From assembly GCA_963700395.1 (NCBI GenBank), contig CAVOXI010000008.1, forward strand, positions 248,001-312,000: a stretch of 64,000 bases of DNA, written 5' to 3'. Position numbers and translations under genes: made by a program. The notes beneath the pieces were generated by a model. It was not told the DNA's origin. It searched no databases and was given only the letters and a program-made list of their open reading frames with translations. Every line of letters starts with the position of its first letter. Position 1 is the first letter of the stretch. Of the stretch, positions 33,695 through 42,438 are shown in pieces. This stretch comes from Prado023 sp963700395 (GTDB taxonomy: Bacteria > Actinomycetota > Actinomycetes > S36-B12 > CAIYMF01).

Positions 33695-34968
33695 CAGCAG
33701 CGAACCGGTTCCTTCTCCGCGCCGAACCAGCCCAAGGGGTCGTACGGCGTCCCGCCCACGTGGATCTCGAAGTGCAGGTGCGGCCCCGTGGAGTAGCCGG
33801 TGGAGCCGACGTACCCGATCACGTCGCCCTTCTTGACCGTCTGGCCCTCCTCGGCACCGAACCTTGACTGGTGGGCGTACATCGAGAAGAGCCCGCTGCC
33901 GTGCGAGATCAGGGTGTGGTTGCCGTAGGGACCACCCGTCGCATTGATGACGACGATGCCCGCAGCCGTCGCCCGGATGGGCGTTCCGCTGGGTGCGCCC
34001 AGGTCCACTCCGGTGTGGCACGAGCGGTACCCGTACACGGGGTGGACACGCGGCCCGACGCCCTGACCGACCCTGACGCCAGCGATCGGCCACTGGAAGC
34101 CCTCGACCTCGGTGGGGGAGAACCCCAGGGCGCCACCGCCGGCCAGTCGCGCCGCCTCGGCGGCCGCCTGCTTGGCCAGGAGGGCTGCGATGCGCTGCTG
34201 CTCGGCCTGGACCGACTTGTACTGCTTGAGGACCTTCGCCCGCTGCGACGCGGCGACGTCGAGGGCGGTGGCCTTCTGGGCGACGAGCAGGTCGACCTTC
34301 AGCTTCGCGGCCGCCGCACGGTCCCGAGCGATGTTGGCCTTGCTCAGGGAGATCGCGGCCTGCTGGCGCTTGTCGTCCACCTGCTGGCGCAGCACCTCGA
34401 GCCGCGCCTCCTTGAGGGCGAGCTCCGCGCGGATCCCGGCCATCTGGGCCAGCGTCTGGTTGTTGGCTCGCGACACGGCGTCGAGGGCCTGGGCGCGATC
34501 GGAGAGGTCCATCGGCGACTGCGCGGTGATCAGCAGGTCGAAGTCGGCGAATGCCCCGTTCTGGTAGACGGCGCGGGCGAGGTTGCCGACCCTGCTCTGC
34601 AGGTCCTGGATCTGGAACTCGACCTCGGCACGCTCCTGCTCGGCGCGGATCGCGGCCGCTGTCGCCTGCTCCAGCTCCGCCTGGGCGGCGCGGTCGGCCT
34701 CCTCGGCCGACGCGGCCGCGGCCTGCGCCTCGGTCAGCTCCTGGCGCGCGCCGGGGAGCAGCGTGCGGACCTGCTGGAGGTCGGCGATCGCCTTCTCGAC
34801 CTCGGCGTTGGCCGCCCTCAGGTCGTCTCCGGCCGCCGCGACGGCGGCGTCGACCTTGTCCTTGTCGTTCTCGTTGTCGGCAGTCGCCTGGCCCGTAGCT
34901 GCCATCCCGAAGGCGAGCATGACATGAGACGGCAACGGCCACTGCCCGCTTTGCCCGCATCTGCCCAC
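33694..34968 (-). CDS. Secreted M23-family murein hydrolase/activator with coiled coil, FtsEX-linked
   Basis: About 424 residues. A long coiled coil (about 35-270) is followed by an M23 LytM domain with the zinc ligands HTGVD and HLHFEIH. In the same position in other actinomycetes the gene encodes the peptidoglycan hydrolase controlled by FtsEX at division. The N-terminus is uncertain. This frame begins at GTG 34968 and gives an odd GRCGQSGQWPLPSH before the hydrophobic MLAFGMAATGQATA. The other frame has ATG 34960, behind GAGAGG, with a proper signal start MRAKRAVAVAVS. One base too many near 34915-34940 would explain this. Confidence 0.85.
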   Translation of the reverse strand: MGRCGQSGQWPLPSHVMLAFGMAATGQATADNENDKDKVDAAVAAAGDDLRAANAEVEKAIADLQQVRTLLPGARQELTEAQAAAASAEEADRAAQAELEQATAAAIRAEQERAEVEFQIQDLQSRVGNLARAVYQNGAFADFDLLITAQSPMDLSDRAQALDAVSRANNQTLAQMAGIRAELALKEARLEVLRQQVDDKRQQAAISLSKANIARDRAAAAKLKVDLLVAQKATALDVAASQRAKVLKQYKSVQAEQQRIAALLAKQAAAEAARLAGGGALGFSPTEVEGFQWPIAGVRVGQGVGPRVHPVYGYRSCHTGVDLGAPSGTPIRATAAGIVVINATGGPYGNHTLISHGSGLFSMYAHQSRFGAEEGQTVKKGDVIGYVGSTGYSTGPHLHFEIHVGGTPYDPLGWFGAEKEPVRC

Positions 34969-35072
34969 CTCTCATGCCCATGCGCCAACGCGCGCAGCCG
35001 TAACTTCCAGCGTACCGCGCGATGGCGACCTGTCCACGTCATCGACCACTGCGTGCCCGATCCTGAGGGCGG

Positions 35073-36014
35073 TCAGACCCGCAGGTACCGGCGCAGCGTG
35101 ATCAGGGCAGCCACCGACGCGAGGGTCACCCCGGTCAGGAACACCAGGACCGAGACCTGGGCCCAGACATCCCAGCCGACGAAGCTCGTGAACTGGAAGC
35201 TGGGTGTCAGCACGCCGTCGACCAGCACCGCCTTGAGCAGCGCCAGCAGCCCGATCGCCACCAGGGCGCCGACCATCGCAGCGAGCGCCGCCTCGAGGAG
35301 GAAGGGCAGCTGGATGTAGAAGTTCGAGGCGCCGACCAGGCGCATGATGCCGGTCTCCCGGCGTCGCGAGTAGGCCGCCACCCGGATCGTGTTGGCCACC
35401 AGCAGGACGGTGGCGAGCAGCATCATCCCGGCGATCACCAGGGCCCCGGTCTGGAACCCGTTGAGGATGGCGAACAGCTTGTCGAGCACGCGGCGCTGGT
35501 CGTTGACCGAGTCGATCCCCGGGCGGCCGATGAAGGCACTGGCCACGACGTCGTACTTGGTCGGGTCCGACAGCTTCACGCGGAACGACTCGGGCATCTG
35601 GTCCGGGGTGATGTTGGACAGGATCGGCGCATCCTTGAACTGCTCGGAGAACCGCTCGAAGGCCTCCGCCGAGGACTCGTAGTAGACCTCCTCGACCAGG
35701 GGCGCCAGCGACTCGAGGTCGGCGCGGATCTCCTCGCGCTGGGCCTGCGTGACCGGGCCCTCCGCACACGAGATGACCTCGGAGGTCGACCCGCACAGGT
35801 AGATCGACACCTGCACCTTGTCGTACCAGTAGTCCTTCATCAGGTCGACCTGCGAGCGGACCATCAGGCCCGCACCGAAGAGGGCGAGCGACACGGCCAC
35901 GGTGATCACGACCGCGATCGTCATCGTCAGGTTGCGCCGGATCCCGGTGGCGACCTCGCCCAGGACGAACCTCACGCGCATGCGAGCCACCCACTCGTGC
36001 CGATGGCGGTTCAT
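35073..36014 (-). CDS. ftsX: Cell division protein FtsX
   Basis: 313 residues. One N-terminal membrane helix (TMTIAVVITVAVSLALFGAG), an extracytoplasmic domain of about 130 residues containing two Cys, and three C-terminal helices with the MacB/FtsX core (RRRETGIMRLVGASNFYIQLPF in parts). It works with FtsE to transmit ATP hydrolysis to a cell-wall hydrolase, here probably the M23 protein next door. ATG 36014 overlaps the ftsE stop (ATGA). ATG 35981 fits family homology equally well. Confidence 0.93.
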   Translation of the reverse strand: MNRHRHEWVARMRVRFVLGEVATGIRRNLTMTIAVVITVAVSLALFGAGLMVRSQVDLMKDYWYDKVQVSIYLCGSTSEVISCAEGPVTQAQREEIRADLESLAPLVEEVYYESSAEAFERFSEQFKDAPILSNITPDQMPESFRVKLSDPTKYDVVASAFIGRPGIDSVNDQRRVLDKLFAILNGFQTGALVIAGMMLLATVLLVANTIRVAAYSRRRETGIMRLVGASNFYIQLPFLLEAALAAMVGALVAIGLLALLKAVLVDGVLTPSFQFTSFVGWDVWAQVSVLVFLTGVTLASVAALITLRRYLRV

Positions 36015-36700
36015 CGCGCGACCCCGTACACGCCACGCGACTGGTCACGCACGACGTGCCCGTGCTCGAGCTCGATGACCCGCTTGCGCATCTGGTCGAC
36101 GACAGCGGCATCGTGGGTGGCCATCACCACGGTCGTGCCGGTCCGGTTGATCCGGTCGAGCAGGCGCATGATGCCCACGCTGGTCGCCGGGTCGAGGTTG
36201 CCGGTGGGCTCGTCGGCGATCAGGATCATCGGGCGGTTCACGAACGCGCGGGCGACAGCCACGCGCTGCTGCTCGCCCCCGGAGAGCTCATCGGGGTAGC
36301 GGCCCTCCTTGCCCGCCAGGCCCACGAGGTCGATGACCTCGGGGACCACCTTGCGGATGTGCGCGCTCGGGCGGCCGATGACCTGCAGCGCGAAGGCCAC
36401 GTTCTGGTACACGGTCTTGTTGGGGAGCAGGCGGAAGTCCTGGAACACGGCACCGATCTGGCGGCGCAGGTGCGGCACCTTCCAGTTGGGCATGCGGCTG
36501 AGGTCCTTGCCGGCGACGTAGACCCCGCCGGAGGTGGGCCGGTCCTCGCGCAGCACCAGGCGGAGGAAGGTGGACTTGCCCGAGCCCGAGGCCCCGACGA
36601 GGAAGGCGAACTCCCCCTTCATGATCTCCAGGCTCACGTCATCGAGGGCGGGACGCATCTGCGTGGGGTAGTGCTTGGTGACGTTCGCAAAGCGGATCAC
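36011..36700 (-). CDS. ftsE: Cell division ATP-binding protein FtsE
   Basis: 229 residues, normal length. Walker A GASGSGKST, Q-loop QDFRLLPNKTVYQNVAF, ABC signature LSGGEQQRVAVARAF, Walker B LIADEPTGNLDP and H-loop ATHD are all intact. GTG 36700 is the family start (VIRFANVTKHYP). It overlaps the stop of the upstream sulfotransferase gene (GTGA) rather than following prfB directly. Confidence 0.95.
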   Translation of the reverse strand: MIRFANVTKHYPTQMRPALDDVSLEIMKGEFAFLVGASGSGKSTFLRLVLREDRPTSGGVYVAGKDLSRMPNWKVPHLRRQIGAVFQDFRLLPNKTVYQNVAFALQVIGRPSAHIRKVVPEVIDLVGLAGKEGRYPDELSGGEQQRVAVARAFVNRPMILIADEPTGNLDPATSVGIMRLLDRINRTGTTVVMATHDAAVVDQMRKRVIELEHGHVVRDQSRGVYGVAR

Positions 36701-38067
36701 GCTACAGAACTCCCCGGGACGGTTGGCCGTGGCCCGCGGCGGGTCGGCGCGGCCCTCGCGGAGCAGTCTACGGGCGGGCCGACCCGTCCGAGCGCATGCC
36801 ACGGCGGCGCCACCGGGTCAGGCGGCGGCGGCTCCCGCGACGGATCCGGACGCTCAACTCGCTGGCGAGCTCGCGGGTCGTGGGACGTGGCGACGGGCGC
36901 CGCGGCGCTCGCGGCAGCCGCCTGCTGGGCCGCTTCAACCGCCTCCGCGGCCTGGCGCTGGGCGCCCCTGATCGCTCCGAGGACGGAGGCGACCGCCGCC
37001 CCGATCGGCACGTCGTCCGGCGCACCCGCGCCACCGTCGGGATCGTCCGGCGCGAGGGCACCCGCGCCACCGTCGGGCTCGTCCGCTGCGGGCGCACCCG
37101 CACGACCCGCGGGGGCCTCCTGACCCAGGATCCCGAGGTCCCCGTGGACCACCACCTGGAGCGCCGCGAGCTCAACGGCCACCTCGCGGCCGTGCGCTGC
37201 CACCCGCTCGAGCACGTCCCTCGGCGTCACGATCGGGCCCTCCCCCGGGCCCGGCTGACGGCTCTCGACCATGCCGGCAGCAGCACCGGTCCGGATCGTC
37301 CGCTGGTAGGTGGGCCAGTCCCAGTCGGAGGTGACCTCATTGAGGGAGCGCAGGAGTTCGGCCTCAGCCGCCGTCATGGACCGGTTGGAGTCCGCAGACT
37401 GCTCGTCCGGGACCCCCTCGGGCAGGTCGAGCAGGCCGCGGAACGTGCGCAGCAGGTATCCCCTGTCGGAGCCGTCCAGGCACACGAGGTGGACCCGCCC
37501 GGCACCGACCAGGTCAGCCCAGCGGCCCACGATCCTCGGATAGTCGTTGCGCAGCCAGAACCCCGAACGGCGAGCGCCCGGCTCCAGCTCGGCGACGATC
37601 TGGGCGAGCCACTGCTCGTACGTCGTGGTCCAGCCGGACTTCAGGTACTGCTGCCACGACGAGCTGAGCAGGCCGGCCATCGGACGGATCGTGAACACGA
37701 CGTGCACGCGGTCGGCCCCGAGGTCGGACACCATCCGGGCAGCGGCGTCATCCGGGGTGAGGGCGAAGCTCTCGCTGGAGATCAGCACCCGACCCGGGTG
37801 CCTGGCTGCCGCACGGGCGAGGCGGTCCCAATCCCGCGGATCGGGGTCCCAGCCGCCCTCACGGCCCACCCCCCACGTCCGACTGGTCATCGCCATGGCC
37901 GCCGGGTGGTGCGAGCGCCGGCGTCCCGGGTAGAGCACGCCGTGCTCGAGGAGCTCCGGCCGGCTGGCGGCGAAGGCCGACTGCAGGGCTGTCGTGCCGG
38001 TCTTGTGGAAGCCCAGGTGCAGCAGGATCGCGTCCTCGGGCAGCGGCAGCGGGACTGGGCTGTTCAC
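36697..38067 (-). CDS. Sulfotransferase-like protein with long low-complexity tail
   Basis: 456 residues. The N-terminal P-loop LHLGFHKTGTTALQSAF (residues 15-31) is the 5'-phosphosulfate-binding motif of PAPS-dependent sulfotransferases. SSESFALTPD and VHVVFTIRPMAGLLSS follow, as in that fold (3'-phosphate motif). After about residue 290 the sequence becomes Ala/Pro/Gly/Asp-rich, with short repeats of the PDGGAGA type, and ends in a Pro/Arg-rich stretch. It starts (GTG 38067) one base after the prfB stop and overlaps ftsE. The acceptor is unknown. Confidence 0.78.
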   Translation of the reverse strand: MNSPVPLPLPEDAILLHLGFHKTGTTALQSAFAASRPELLEHGVLYPGRRRSHHPAAMAMTSRTWGVGREGGWDPDPRDWDRLARAAARHPGRVLISSESFALTPDDAAARMVSDLGADRVHVVFTIRPMAGLLSSSWQQYLKSGWTTTYEQWLAQIVAELEPGARRSGFWLRNDYPRIVGRWADLVGAGRVHLVCLDGSDRGYLLRTFRGLLDLPEGVPDEQSADSNRSMTAAEAELLRSLNEVTSDWDWPTYQRTIRTGAAAGMVESRQPGPGEGPIVTPRDVLERVAAHGREVAVELAALQVVVHGDLGILGQEAPAGRAGAPAADEPDGGAGALAPDDPDGGAGAPDDVPIGAAVASVLGAIRGAQRQAAEAVEAAQQAAAASAAAPVATSHDPRARQRVERPDPSREPPPPDPVAPPWHALGRVGPPVDCSARAAPTRRGPRPTVPGSSVA

Positions 38068-38068
38068 G

Positions 38069-39175
38069 TCAGGCGGCCCCGCCCTGGCGCCGCCAGCGGA
38101 TCCCCGCCTCGATGAACTCGTCGATCTCCCCGTCGAGGACGGCCGACGTGTTGCCCGTCTCGTACTCGGTGCGCAGGTCCTTGACCATCTGGTACGGGTG
38201 CAGCACGTAGGAGCGCATCTGGTTGCCCCACGAGCCGGACGTGTCGGTCTTCAGCGCGTCCATCGCGGCGCGCTCCTCGATCCGGCGACGCTCCAGCAGC
38301 CTGGCCTCCAGCACCCGCAGTGCGGCAGCCCGGTTCTGGATCTGGGACTTCTCGTTCTGGCAGGAGACCACGATCCCGGTCGGGATGTGCGTCATGCGCA
38401 CGGCCGAGTCGGTGGTGTTCACGCTCTGCCCGCCGGGCCCGGAGGAGCGGAAGACGTCCACGCGGATCTCGTTCTCGGGGATGTCCATGTGGTCGGTCTG
38501 CTCCGTGACCGGCAGGACCTCCACGGCCGCGAACGAGGTCTGGCGCCGGCCCTGGTTGTCGAACGGGGAGATCCGCACGAGCCGGTGGGTGCCCTGCTCG
38601 ACGGACAGCGTGCCGTAGGCGTAGGGGGCCTTGACCGCGAAGGTCGCGGACTTGATGCCCGCCTCCTCGGCGTAGGAGATGTCGTACACCTCGTAGGCCC
38701 AGTCATGACGCTCGCAGTACCGGGAGTACATCCGCAGCAGCATCTCGGCCCAGTCCGCGGCGTCGACGCCGCCTGCCTCCGAGCGGATGGTGACCAGGGC
38801 CTCGCGCATGTCGAACTCGCCGGCCAGGAGGGTGCGGACCTCGAGCTCGGCCACGGCCCTGCGCAGGTCGCCGAGCTCCTTCTCCGCCTCCGCGAGGGAG
38901 TCCGCGTCGGCCTCGCCCTCGGCCAGCTCGACGAGGATCGGCAGGTCGTCGAGGCGCTGGCGCAGCGCGGAGACCTTGCGCAGCTCGCCCTGGACGAACG
39001 ACAGCCGGGACGTGACCTTCTGCGCGGCGGTCGGATCGTCCCAGAGATCCGGTGCCGAGGCCTGCGCCTCCAGCTCGCCGACCTCGGAGCGCATCGCCGG
39101 GAGGTCCAGGACGGCTTCGATGCTGGACAGCGTGGTCTCCAGCTCAGCGACGGCCGCGGAGAAGTCAAGTGCCAT
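38069..39175 (-). CDS. prfB: Peptide chain release factor 2
   Basis: 368 residues. RF2 is identified by the stop-codon tripeptide region HRLVRISPFDNQGRRQTSF (SPF) and the catalytic GGQ in SSGPGGQSVN. It reads UGA and UAA. There is no programmed frameshift in the 5' part of the gene, as is usual in actinobacteria. ATG 39175 lies 8 nt after a TAGGCT box, suggesting a leaderless message. Confidence 0.95.
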   Translation of the reverse strand: MALDFSAAVAELETTLSSIEAVLDLPAMRSEVGELEAQASAPDLWDDPTAAQKVTSRLSFVQGELRKVSALRQRLDDLPILVELAEGEADADSLAEAEKELGDLRRAVAELEVRTLLAGEFDMREALVTIRSEAGGVDAADWAEMLLRMYSRYCERHDWAYEVYDISYAEEAGIKSATFAVKAPYAYGTLSVEQGTHRLVRISPFDNQGRRQTSFAAVEVLPVTEQTDHMDIPENEIRVDVFRSSGPGGQSVNTTDSAVRMTHIPTGIVVSCQNEKSQIQNRAAALRVLEARLLERRRIEERAAMDALKTDTSGSWGNQMRSYVLHPYQMVKDLRTEYETGNTSAVLDGEIDEFIEAGIRWRRQGGAA

Positions 39176-41849
39176 GAGGCGCAAGCCTACCGGCGCCGAG
39201 CGGGCGACCCTCCCCCGCTGATCCCTCGCTCCACCGCACCCCGGCCAACAGGCGCCCCAGCTCCTCAGTGCGGGCCTCGATCGCGCGCGCGGTGCCCACG
39301 ACGATGACGCGATGGGGCCCTGAGGGGGCCAGCACGTCGTACACGACGAACCTGACGGCCCCATCGTCCTGGACGAGGACCCGACCCGCGAGCCGCCCAC
39401 CGACCTCAACGGCACCACCTCCATCCGCCGGACGCGCCTGCGGGATGGGGAGGATCTCGACCTGGAGGTCCTGCGCGACCGTCACGAACTGCGCCGATCC
39501 GGTCGCGCGGATCAACGGCCCCCTGCCAGTCGGGCGGCACGGCGACCTCGAAGGTGGCGGTTGCGACGCGGGGGATCGCCAGCCCCGCAGTTCCCAGGAC
39601 GGCCGGCAGTCATGAGCAGGCCGGCGACGACGAAGGCACCGAGCGCCCCGAGGGCTGCGCGCAGGATCCACCGGTCGCCATCCCGGGCCGGGACGGGCGC
39701 CCCGGATCGAGTCCTCAGCGCGCGGGCGCTGCCGATCGCGGCGGCCACCAGGAAGGCCGGCACCACGGCCATCGCCGCGGGTTGGAGGCTGATGAAGTAG
39801 GTCAGCGCCCACCCTGGGATCCGTCGCGGCATCTCACCCGAGGCGAGGAGTCCGAAGCGGTGTGCCGCGAGCGTCAACCACGTCAGGACGGCCACGGCGG
39901 AGCAGGCAAGGAGGGCCGCCGGCAGCGCCAGCGGCCACCACCGACGGGGAGCAACAGCTGCGCAAGCACCCGCCGCGCAGACGGCGGCCACCAGGTGCGC
40001 AGTGCCCACTGACTTCCCCGATGGCCACCGAGAACGTCTCGGACTCGCGCACGACCGGGTCCAGCACGAGTCCGACCAGCAGCACCCCGAGGGGGGCAAG
40101 GCCGGCTGCGACGCCCGCCGCGAGGCCGATCACGACGGGCAGGGACCATCGGGGAGCGGTGCTCACGACCTCCGGAACACCGATCCCGGCATCCCCACCC
40201 CCAGTCGGGTCACGCCAGAACCAGGACCCCGCAGGGCGCCAGGAGCCGGCGAGCAGTCGCGCACGGATCGGCAGCACCGCCAGCAGCGCGCACACCGCGA
40301 GCGGGACGAGCCCGAGGCCCGCGCCGAGCGCCTCACCGGGCAGCAGGCGCCAGAGGGTGAGGAACCCGAGTGCCTCCGGCCCCATGACCGTCAGGACGAG
40401 GCGGGCGTGGGCCGCGTACGCCAACCACAGGGCGATCACCAACGAGAGGACGACCACGTGCCCGGCCAGCGCTCGGCGGGGCGCCGCCGGCTGGGCCAGG
40501 GCCACAGCGACCCGCAGCCGGGCGACATCGACGACCCACCGGGTCACGAGGCCGCCGACGAGCGACCATCCCCAACGCCCAGAGCCGCGTAGCCGGCCCA
40601 TCCCTCGAGGCCCGTGGCCACGCCGCCCACGGCCGCGTTGATCGTCAGCATGGGGGCGAGCGCCAGCCCCGCGCCCATCCCCAGCCCCAATCGGGCGACG
40701 ACCGGGACCTCGATGCCGCGGACGGCCTCGCGCAGTGCCACCTGCCACGCCGACGCGCACAGGACCACCGCCACGAGGGGCGCGACGGCAAGCGCGGCGA
40801 GCGCAACGGCCCAGCGGCTGGTCACCAGGTACAGCAGGTCGCCGTAGCTGGCCATCGCGGTGCCGGCCGCGATCCCCGCCGCGAAGGCGGCCCAGCCCGA
40901 CGTGCTGAACATCCCGTCGGGGTCAGCGAGCAATGCCCGTCGCACGGCCGCGGTGGGGTGGGTGCGCAGGGCCGCGGGTCGTCGCGTCCGCGGTGCGGGC
41001 TGACCGGCGAGAAGTCGGTCCAGCGCCGCCGACGATCCCCACTGGACGGCCCGGTCGTCGGCGTAGAGCTCGCGCGAGCGCAGGAGGGCTGTCGTGGTCA
41101 GCCCGACCAGGCCCGCGAGGATGGCGGTCCGCCAGCCGAGGCGGATCAGGTAGTCGATGTCGCGCAGCGCCATCGTGACGACGACGGGCAGCACCGCCAA
41201 CCCCACGAACGACCACCACACGGCCGCGGCGTAGTAGGTCCAGGCGACGTCCCGGTTGGCCATGTGGCCCAACTCATGGCGGACGACGGCGTCGAAGGCC
41301 GGCGGATCCAGCGACTGGGCGACCACCAGTCCCCCGGTCACGCCGAGGCGCAGGTCATTCCCAGCACCGAACGCGTACCCCGAGACGGCCGGGTTCGTGG
41401 CCTCCATGACGACAGCCGGTACGGGATCCACGCCAGCGCCCACCGTGAGCTCGGCCACCCGATACAGCAGGGACGCACCGTCCTCGGGATCCGGGGGCTC
41501 GAGGTGGCGCCGCCGGATCCGGGCCGCCGGCAGCAGCCGGTACACGACCCAGGCCACGAGGAGCACGGCCACGGCCCCGGCGACGGCGAGCAGCGCCTGC
41601 TCGCGGGAGATCCCGGATCGGCACTCCGCCTCGGCCTGCAGCTGCGCGGTCGCTGTTCCGATCGGTTCCCCCGTTCTCCCGCCCGCCTGCCCCGCGCAGC
41701 GCACGAGCACCTCGCTGAAGCGCCCGGCCGCGCACCGTGAACCACAGCGACTGGAACATGTAGAGGCTTGCTGAGGTCACCGCCGCCAGGAGCAGCAGGA
41801 ACCGGACGGCCGTGTCACTGGGCAGGGAGCCCGGCCGCAGGGCCCGCAT
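39165..41849 (-). pseudogene. M48-type membrane metalloprotease gene with at least five apparent frameshifts
   Basis: Assembled from several frames, the product would be about 890 residues. From ATG 41849 it has a short N-terminal membrane helix (DTAVRFLLLLAAVTSASLYM), then the M48 zinc site HELGH in VVRHELGHMANRD and the third-ligand Glu in RSRELYADDRAVQW, then about eight further membrane segments, and a soluble end. Frame changes fall near 41715-41740, 40570-40585, 40005-40020, 39600-39612 and 39518-39525. Most are one base in a G or C run, and no stop codon lies in the composite frame. It could be one intact gene in an error-prone stretch or a recently inactivated one. The end overlaps the prfB start. 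Confidence 0.65.
39184..39189 (-). promoter_or_regulatory. Putative -10 box of a leaderless transcript (prfB)
   Basis: TAGGCT on the minus strand, 8 nt before ATG 39175. No ribosome site is visible. Confidence 0.45.
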
Positions 41850-41857
41850 GGGAGCCC

Positions 41858-42334
41858 CTAGGTCCGGGTCGCGAGGGACGCGACCACCGCGTCTGCCAGT
41901 CTCTCCTGCTCGTCGGGGGGCAGGTCGAGTGCCGCAGCCTCGGTGCGCGTCGTGTCCGCGATCAGGGCCAGCTGCTCGGCCGTGAGGGGCTCCGGCTCGG
42001 GAGCTCCGGGCGGCTTCCCACCCTTGTCCGAGAACCAGGCTGTGATCCGCCCCGCCAGGGAGTCCGCGGCGCTCTCGCCCAGCTTGTCCGAGATCGTGGT
42101 GAGGATCCGCTTCACGAGGTCCAGGGCGAACGGGGTGATCAGCACCACTGCCGTCTCCGCTCCGAAGCCCAGGGCGTCGCTGGCGGCAGGGCGGGGGGCG
42201 AGGGTGCCCCGGGGGTCCTCGCGGTACCGGACAGCAGTGGCGCGGAACAGCGGCAGCTCCGCTGGAGACACCCGGGCGACCGCCTGCCGGGCAAGGGCTT
42301 CGACCGCCAGTTCCTGCTCGGACAGCTCCGCCAT
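41858..42334 (-). CDS. Hypothetical protein next to M48 protease
   Basis: 158 residues, not recognised. It is mostly helical and acidic, with one amphipathic or weakly hydrophobic stretch (ALGFGAETAVVLITPFALDL, about residues 54-73), a Pro-rich linker, and a C-terminal helical segment ending in LATRT. ATG 42334 is preceded by GGGAGG. It ends 8 bp before the protease gene starts and is probably cotranscribed, so it may be a partner of that protein. Confidence 0.6.
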   Translation of the reverse strand: MAELSEQELAVEALARQAVARVSPAELPLFRATAVRYREDPRGTLAPRPAASDALGFGAETAVVLITPFALDLVKRILTTISDKLGESAADSLAGRITAWFSDKGGKPPGAPEPEPLTAEQLALIADTTRTEAAALDLPPDEQERLADAVVASLATRT

Positions 42335-42438
42335 GGCGGCCTCCCAAACTCGGCGCTGACGCGACAGTACTGCTCCGGGCCGGCCAGTGGAATAGCCCGC
42401 TCGCGCTGCCCTGCGCGCTGCCCGCGCGTCCTCCGGGG

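Noticed and set aside
33218..34981. 587-codon fusion of a coiled-coil region with SmpB
   Set aside because: Only the last 158 codons are SmpB. The upstream part is the wrong frame of the M23 peptidase gene.
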